From: Hevea brasiliensis
Lineage: Eukaryota > Streptophyta > Magnoliopsida > Malpighiales > Euphorbiaceae
Direction of reading: 5' to 3'
Assembly (NCBI RefSeq): GCF_030052815.1
Contig: NC_079510.1
Location: 24,860,823-24,924,822, forward strand
DNA length: 64,000 nucleotides
The translations under genes and the position numbers were made by a program. This document shows positions 59,521-64,000 of this stretch, in pieces; the stretch's first letter is position 1, and every line of letters begins with the position of its first letter. The notes under the pieces were generated by a model that did no database searches, was not told where the DNA came from, and worked only from the letters and a program-made list of their open reading frames with translations.

Positions 59521-60141
59521 TGAAGGAGCAAAAGTATGAAAATTGTTAGATTAGAACATTGAATTCAAAAATTTTCTTGTAGGGTTTCATGCATCATGCC
59601 ACATCCATTATGTGCCTAATTGATTTCAATGTTCAATTGCATATTAAAACATTTTTAATATGTATTAGGATCTATATTTGCCATTTAAGATTTTTGAATT
59701 AACAAATTAATTCATTTGAACCCTAGATTGATGCAAGAATATGTGCACTAATCTTTTAATGCATTGTAGATGTAATTGGTACCTTTGTAAGGCACCTAGG
59801 ACCCCAAGAGTTGTCCTTTTAACTTGTCCACACTAAGATCACCAATGGAAGCCCCTAAACCAACTTCTCAAGCCTTGCCAACCAATTAGAAATTAGGGAT
59901 TTGCCTTTAGAGAGATTGTAGATGTATATAGGAAAATAGAAATAATTTCTAGCAATTTTAATTCAAATAAAACAATTTATTTCTCTTTGAATTGATGAGA
60001 AAAGATGAAGAAGAGGAGAGGAGAGCCTTTTGGGTGGTGGCACACTTTGAGAAAAATCAGAATGTATATATTATTCTTTCATTCTTTCTCTTTTATAATT
60101 AGGTCATCACTTAAAACCCTTGCCACATGTCATCGCCTGAT
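59521..60141 (-). mobile_element. Copia LTR fragment, reverse orientation (outer)
   Basis: Inverted, it ends like the 3' end of the copia LTRs above (catacttttgctccttca against catgcttccgctacttca). It matches their last ~620 bp with considerable divergence (cactaatcttttaatgcat, caaccaattagaaattaggg, aggtcatcacttaaaaccc). It is interrupted at 60141 by a second copy. Confidence 0.8.
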
Positions 60142-60960
60142 TGAAGGAGCGGAAGCATGAAAATTATTAGATTAGAACATTGAATTCAAAAATTTTCTTT
60201 TAGGGTCTCATGCATCATGCAAGATTTATTATTTACCTATTGATTTCAATGTTCAATTGCATATTAAAACTCTTTTAATATGTATTAGGATCTATATTTG
60301 CCTTTTATGATTTTAAAATTAACAAATTAATGCATTAGAACCCTAGATTAATTCAAGAACATGTGCACTAACCTTTTGATGCACTTTAGAAGTGTTTGGT
60401 ACCTTTGGGTAGCACCTAGAACCCCAAATGTTGTCCCTCTAGATTGTCCACACCAAGATCACCAATAGCAGCCCCTTGAACAGCTTCTAAAGCTTTGCCA
60501 ACCAATTAGAAAATAGGGATTTGCTTTTAGAGAGGTTGTAGATGTATACAGGACACTAGAAATGATTTCTAGCAATTTTAATTCAAGAGAATATGGGCAA
60601 TTCTCTTTGAATTGATGAAAGAAGAAGAAGAAGAGAGAGGAGAGCCTCTTTGGGGTGGCGGCACCATGAGAGAATAATCAGATTGTTATATTATTCTTTC
60701 ATAACATCACATTATATAATTAGGTCATCACTTAAAACCCTTGCCACATGTCATCTTCTGATTGGCTCAGAATTTTAATTGACCTAATCACATTAAGCCA
60801 AGTGTCAAAGCTTAATTTAATCTTGACTTTGACCATCTTACATGATTAGAAGACAAATGGCAAGCTTATATGGTGCCATGTGTTACCTAATTAATTAAAG
60901 ACAAATGTCAAAGCTTATATGGTCAATTGGTTCACTAAGTTAAATTAAAGAATTAATAAG
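60142..60960 (-). mobile_element. Copia LTR fragment, reverse orientation (inner)
   Basis: Starts tgaaggagcggaagcatgaa, so it is the same LTR end again. It is inserted after catcgcctgat of the outer copy. It matches the last ~800 bp of the copia LTR, diverging after about 60880, and stops at the junction with a gypsy LTR at 60961. Neither copy has its 5' end. Confidence 0.8.
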
Positions 60961-63378
60961 TTGTGTGGGAATGATAGGAAATTAAGTTAAATTCGGAGGC
61001 AGCATGACCAAACCTATTTTGAAGGACCAAAACTCAAATTTTACAAGTCCAATTGATATGCCACCAATTGGGGATGAAAATAGACATAAAATAGCACAAT
61101 TTTCATTAAGTAACCATGGCCAAAAACTGACCAAAACTTAGTGAACCAATTGACCAAAGTGAAATGAAAGCAGGCTGCCACTGCACAAACTGACCAAATG
61201 AACAGTAACTGTTCATTTGGTCATAACTCGAGCTAGGAAGGTCAAATTGACCTGAAATTTTACCAGAAATTAGATAAGATATAGAACTAAAACTTTCATG
61301 AAGAACACAATCCCAAATTATGCCATTAACCTAGTCAAATTATTGAGCAAAATGGAGTTACTGTACCTGCGATTCTGCAGAATTGCCATTGAGCAGTAAA
61401 GTTCCAATGGCTATAACTCTCTCTTGAAAACTCCAATTTAGGCGATTCTTAAACCGATGGAAACCTAAGACATATTAGAACATTTCATATGAAGAAAGTT
61501 AGACCAAATTATGAACTTAACTTGATCAAATTACTGAACAAATTTGGACCAAAAATCTGCCAGAACCAAAATCTCAGCATGAACAGTGCACGTTAACAGT
61601 AATTGTATTTTGACCATAACTTGAGCTACAAAACTCTGATTGGGGTGATCCAAAAATGAGAATACACTGAAGACAATAAGGAACATTTTCTATGAAGGAA
61701 GTTTTGCCAAATTCAAACAGTAGATTGACCAATGGAACAGTGCAACTTCGGAATACCAAAATCGAAAATTGGCAATTTTGCCAAACTGACCTAAGCTTTG
61801 AGAAAATGACCAAAACCAACAAGTTTAATGACCAAAATGTGGTATGTGGGTGAAGTTGGAGTTCCCATACCTATTAAGCCTTAGAAAGTCAACTATTTGA
61901 CTTGAATAGTGCAGTGAATAGTAACCCGAAACACAAAATTTAAAGAACGTCGAATTTAGCACATTAGAGCTAGGTAATTGTGAAGCTAAATTTATTTTGG
62001 ATTTATGTTAAGTTCTAGTACTGAAACATTGTAAAATTGTGTGTTTCAGTTGAAAAGAATATCGGGAAGGAACCTGAGGAACCTAGTTGAGGCTAAGAGA
62101 CGACTCGCTTGAGGTTTGTGCACAATAAACCCTATTTAAGCATTTTATCCTTGAAAAATTGATTTAGTACGTATTATGAATTTATGAACTTTTGTGTTGC
62201 CACCTTGTGACCAAATTGTAACTTTGGAAATTGATTTGATTTTTGTATGAAATATTTGAATGAAATGTTTGAAATGGATTTTTGATTCACACTTAGCATG
62301 ACAGTTACTTATTATTCCTCCTCCATTTATGGGGTTGAGATCGTTTATTTTCCTCCCTCTCTGGCTTGCCAGTTGAGGTTGTAGATCGAATGAGTACTCA
62401 TTAGCTAGCTAGCCACCTCCCTCATTGATTTCAATTAATGGGGTTGTAGATTGCTTTGTCGTGGTGTACAACACGGCATTGATCGGAAATTTTGTGTCAT
62501 TGCTTAAGTTGTGTATGACTTGGCAACACTGTGTTTATGAAATTATTTGACTAAACTATGTTTAATGGATTATTTGACAAAATGGTATCATTATGGACTT
62601 TGATATTGAGGAAATGTGATTGACAAATATTTAAATTGTGTTTGGCTACGAATGATTTATTTATGGCATTTTAAATTTTTATTGTGCACCACTGAGTATT
62701 TTTATACTTAGCGATAGCTTATTTCTTTATGATTAAGAGCAAGGAAAGCGGCAGAGTGAGTCATTGAATTGAGGACTACTCTGACCATTTTGTACGGGTA
62801 TTATTTTATACCCTTGTAGATAATTTTGATGTAAATATATATATAATGTTGTATGTATCAATGTAGTTGAGCAGTTGTAAATAAATTGTAATAATATTAT
62901 TTTGGATTTTCTATTGTAAATTAATATTTGTACATATGAATTTCCTGCTTTATGTTTTGTGAATGGAATCATTAAATATTCTGAGTTGACAAATTTGATT
63001 TGGATTGTGGAACTGTTTTGGAATGAATTGATTTGAGTTGAATTGTGAATTATTGGAGGTTGGGAGTTGTGAAACATTTTTGGGAGTATTTTTCTCACGT
63101 ATTTGAAGAACTGGTTTCTCAAAATACAGAGGGAACTCTGTCAAAATTTTTATAAAAATTGCGGCAAAAGTAAAATGGACAAAAATTTTTATTAGTATTA
63201 AAGCTTTGAATAAATGGTTTTTAATTCTCATCAAAATGCTCACCACTTCGAAAATGTAAGAAAATCATTTTAAAATCCCTTGTAGGGTACTTAATTAGTT
63301 ATTGGTAGGTGAAGTTTGGTAGTTCATTAAGTATTCTACGGGATCATGTTATGCCTTACGAAGGGGTAAGGTGTGACA
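60961..63378 (+). mobile_element. 5'-truncated LTR of a second Tekay-like chromovirus
   Basis: Homology to the solo LTR starts abruptly at ttgtgtgggaatg, equivalent to position 7444 there, so about 1.25 kb of LTR start is missing. The match is close to about 62123 (gaggtttgtgcacaa), much weaker at 62125-63080 (a different subfamily sequence that keeps landmarks such as tagctagctagcc and ctcactgagta/agcgatagctt), then close again to ggtaaggtgtgaca. Confidence 0.85.
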
Positions 63379-63386
63379 TGTTTTAG

Positions 63387-63398
63387 TGGTATCAGAGC
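63387..63398 (+). promoter_or_regulatory. Primer binding site, initiator tRNA-Met type
   Basis: tggtatcagagc 8 bp after the LTR end, the same arrangement as the complete element. Confidence 0.92.
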
Positions 63399-63499
63399 CT
63401 GGTTTTTCAATAAATTTTGACTATATGTATGAATATTTCTTTGATAAGTACAACTGCTCAAGTGTCTTTAATTGATATATATGACATATTTACATCATG

Positions 63500-64000
63500 A
63501 ATATGCACTAACGGAGATCAACCTCCTTGTGTTTGATCTCAGGAACTAGAAATTTTGAGAAAACGGAATAGAAGGAGGAGATCATTCCGAAGAACAATCT
63601 GTTGAGGCTGAGGTTCAAGGGGAAGCCCCAGCACTCCAGAATGTGAGTGGGTCAGCCACTCCAGCACCGCAGTTTTCTGCTCAATTTATGCAGCAGATGG
63701 CTGCCTTCTTCCAGCAAATGGCGGGTAATGTGCCACCCCAAGCTCAGATACCAGTACCTGCAGCACAACCACAGCCCTCAGCTCGGCAATATGAAAAGTT
63801 GATGAAATTTGGGGCTACCAAGTTTAAAGGCACTATGGATCCACTGGAGGCAGAACAGTGATTGGAAAGAATGGAACGGGTTTACAGAAAATTACAGTGT
63901 ACAGAAGAGATGATGTTTGAGTATTCAGTATCTCTTCTCCAAGGGGATGCATATGAATGGTGGAAGACCATCCCCCACAGCCTGGTTGAGCCACCTGTGC
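63500..64000 (+). pseudogene. Second chromovirus gag, cut by the window end
   Basis: The leader catcatgaatatg(c)actaacggag matches the complete element at about 50600. The frame then reads NVSGSATPAPQFSAQFMQQM, KFGATKFKGTMDPLEAEQ, a TGA where the related gag has Trp, then LERMERVYRKLQC and SLLQGDAYEWWKTIPHSLVE. It is clearly homologous to the gag at 50700-51110 but frame-intact over the stretch where that copy lost two bases. The rest of the element lies outside the window. Confidence 0.88.

Noticed and set aside
1..64000. CRISPR arrays, phage or bacterial defence operons
   Set aside because: No spaced direct-repeat array, no prokaryotic operon structure; all coding relics are plant transposable elements.

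Overview
The window reads as intergenic, repeat-rich DNA from a flowering plant. It is AT-rich, methylation-type decay is evident, and almost everything recognisable is transposable-element sequence: chromodomain Ty3/gypsy elements with LTRs of about 3-3.7 kb, a Ty1/copia element, a gag-only Athila-like gypsy, a hAT transposase relic, a probable CACTA derivative, a PIF/Harbinger-like MITE, a LINE tail and several fold-back elements. A dicot, perhaps woody and of the Euphorbiaceae type, would fit the style of the LTRs, but no host gene is present to test this. I found no intact protein-coding gene, no tRNA or rRNA gene, no CRISPR and no bacterial-type operon.

Layout. 1-708: the 3' end of an LTR. 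709-6110: AT-rich DNA with fold-back elements (1455-1939; 2225-4071 with a second one nested at 3311-3980; 4849-6106). 6198-9842: a solo gypsy LTR with TSD attga. 10531-10935: another fold-back, followed by a faint MULE-like relic. 13180-18415: a gag-only Athila-like LTR element on the minus strand. 18868-19517: a Tourist-like MITE. 20642-22013: a hAT-type MITE (8-bp TSD) carrying a LINE tail, inserted in a minus-strand hAT transposase pseudogene (22014-24155). 25518-30000: an LTR-like sequence split by a 3.7-kb minus-strand solo LTR with TSD ggtca. 30008-31940: a probable decayed non-autonomous CACTA element.

32000-60000 is a nest at least three levels deep. The host is a minus-strand gypsy (here called B). 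Its 3' LTR is split by a copia element (32996-45259, TSD gtgaa), which is itself split in its RT by a solo gypsy LTR (39655-42755, TSD acaca). B's integrase is split by a nearly complete Tekay-like chromovirus (46766-59475, TSD cacgt). B is then cut off by two stacked, truncated copia LTR pieces in reverse (59521-60960). From 60961 a 5'-truncated LTR, PBS and gag of a second chromovirus run to the window end.

The most useful observations are structural. Five LTR insertions and two MITEs have exact target duplications that give their order. The copia has lost RNase H exactly up to its 3' LTR. The full chromovirus carries a 466-bp tandem duplication of its RT palm. Stops in the copia frame look like C-to-T decay at CAG/CGA codons. 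Several small hairpins and repeats in LTRs and leaders are unexplained. I did not find a convincing new biological system.
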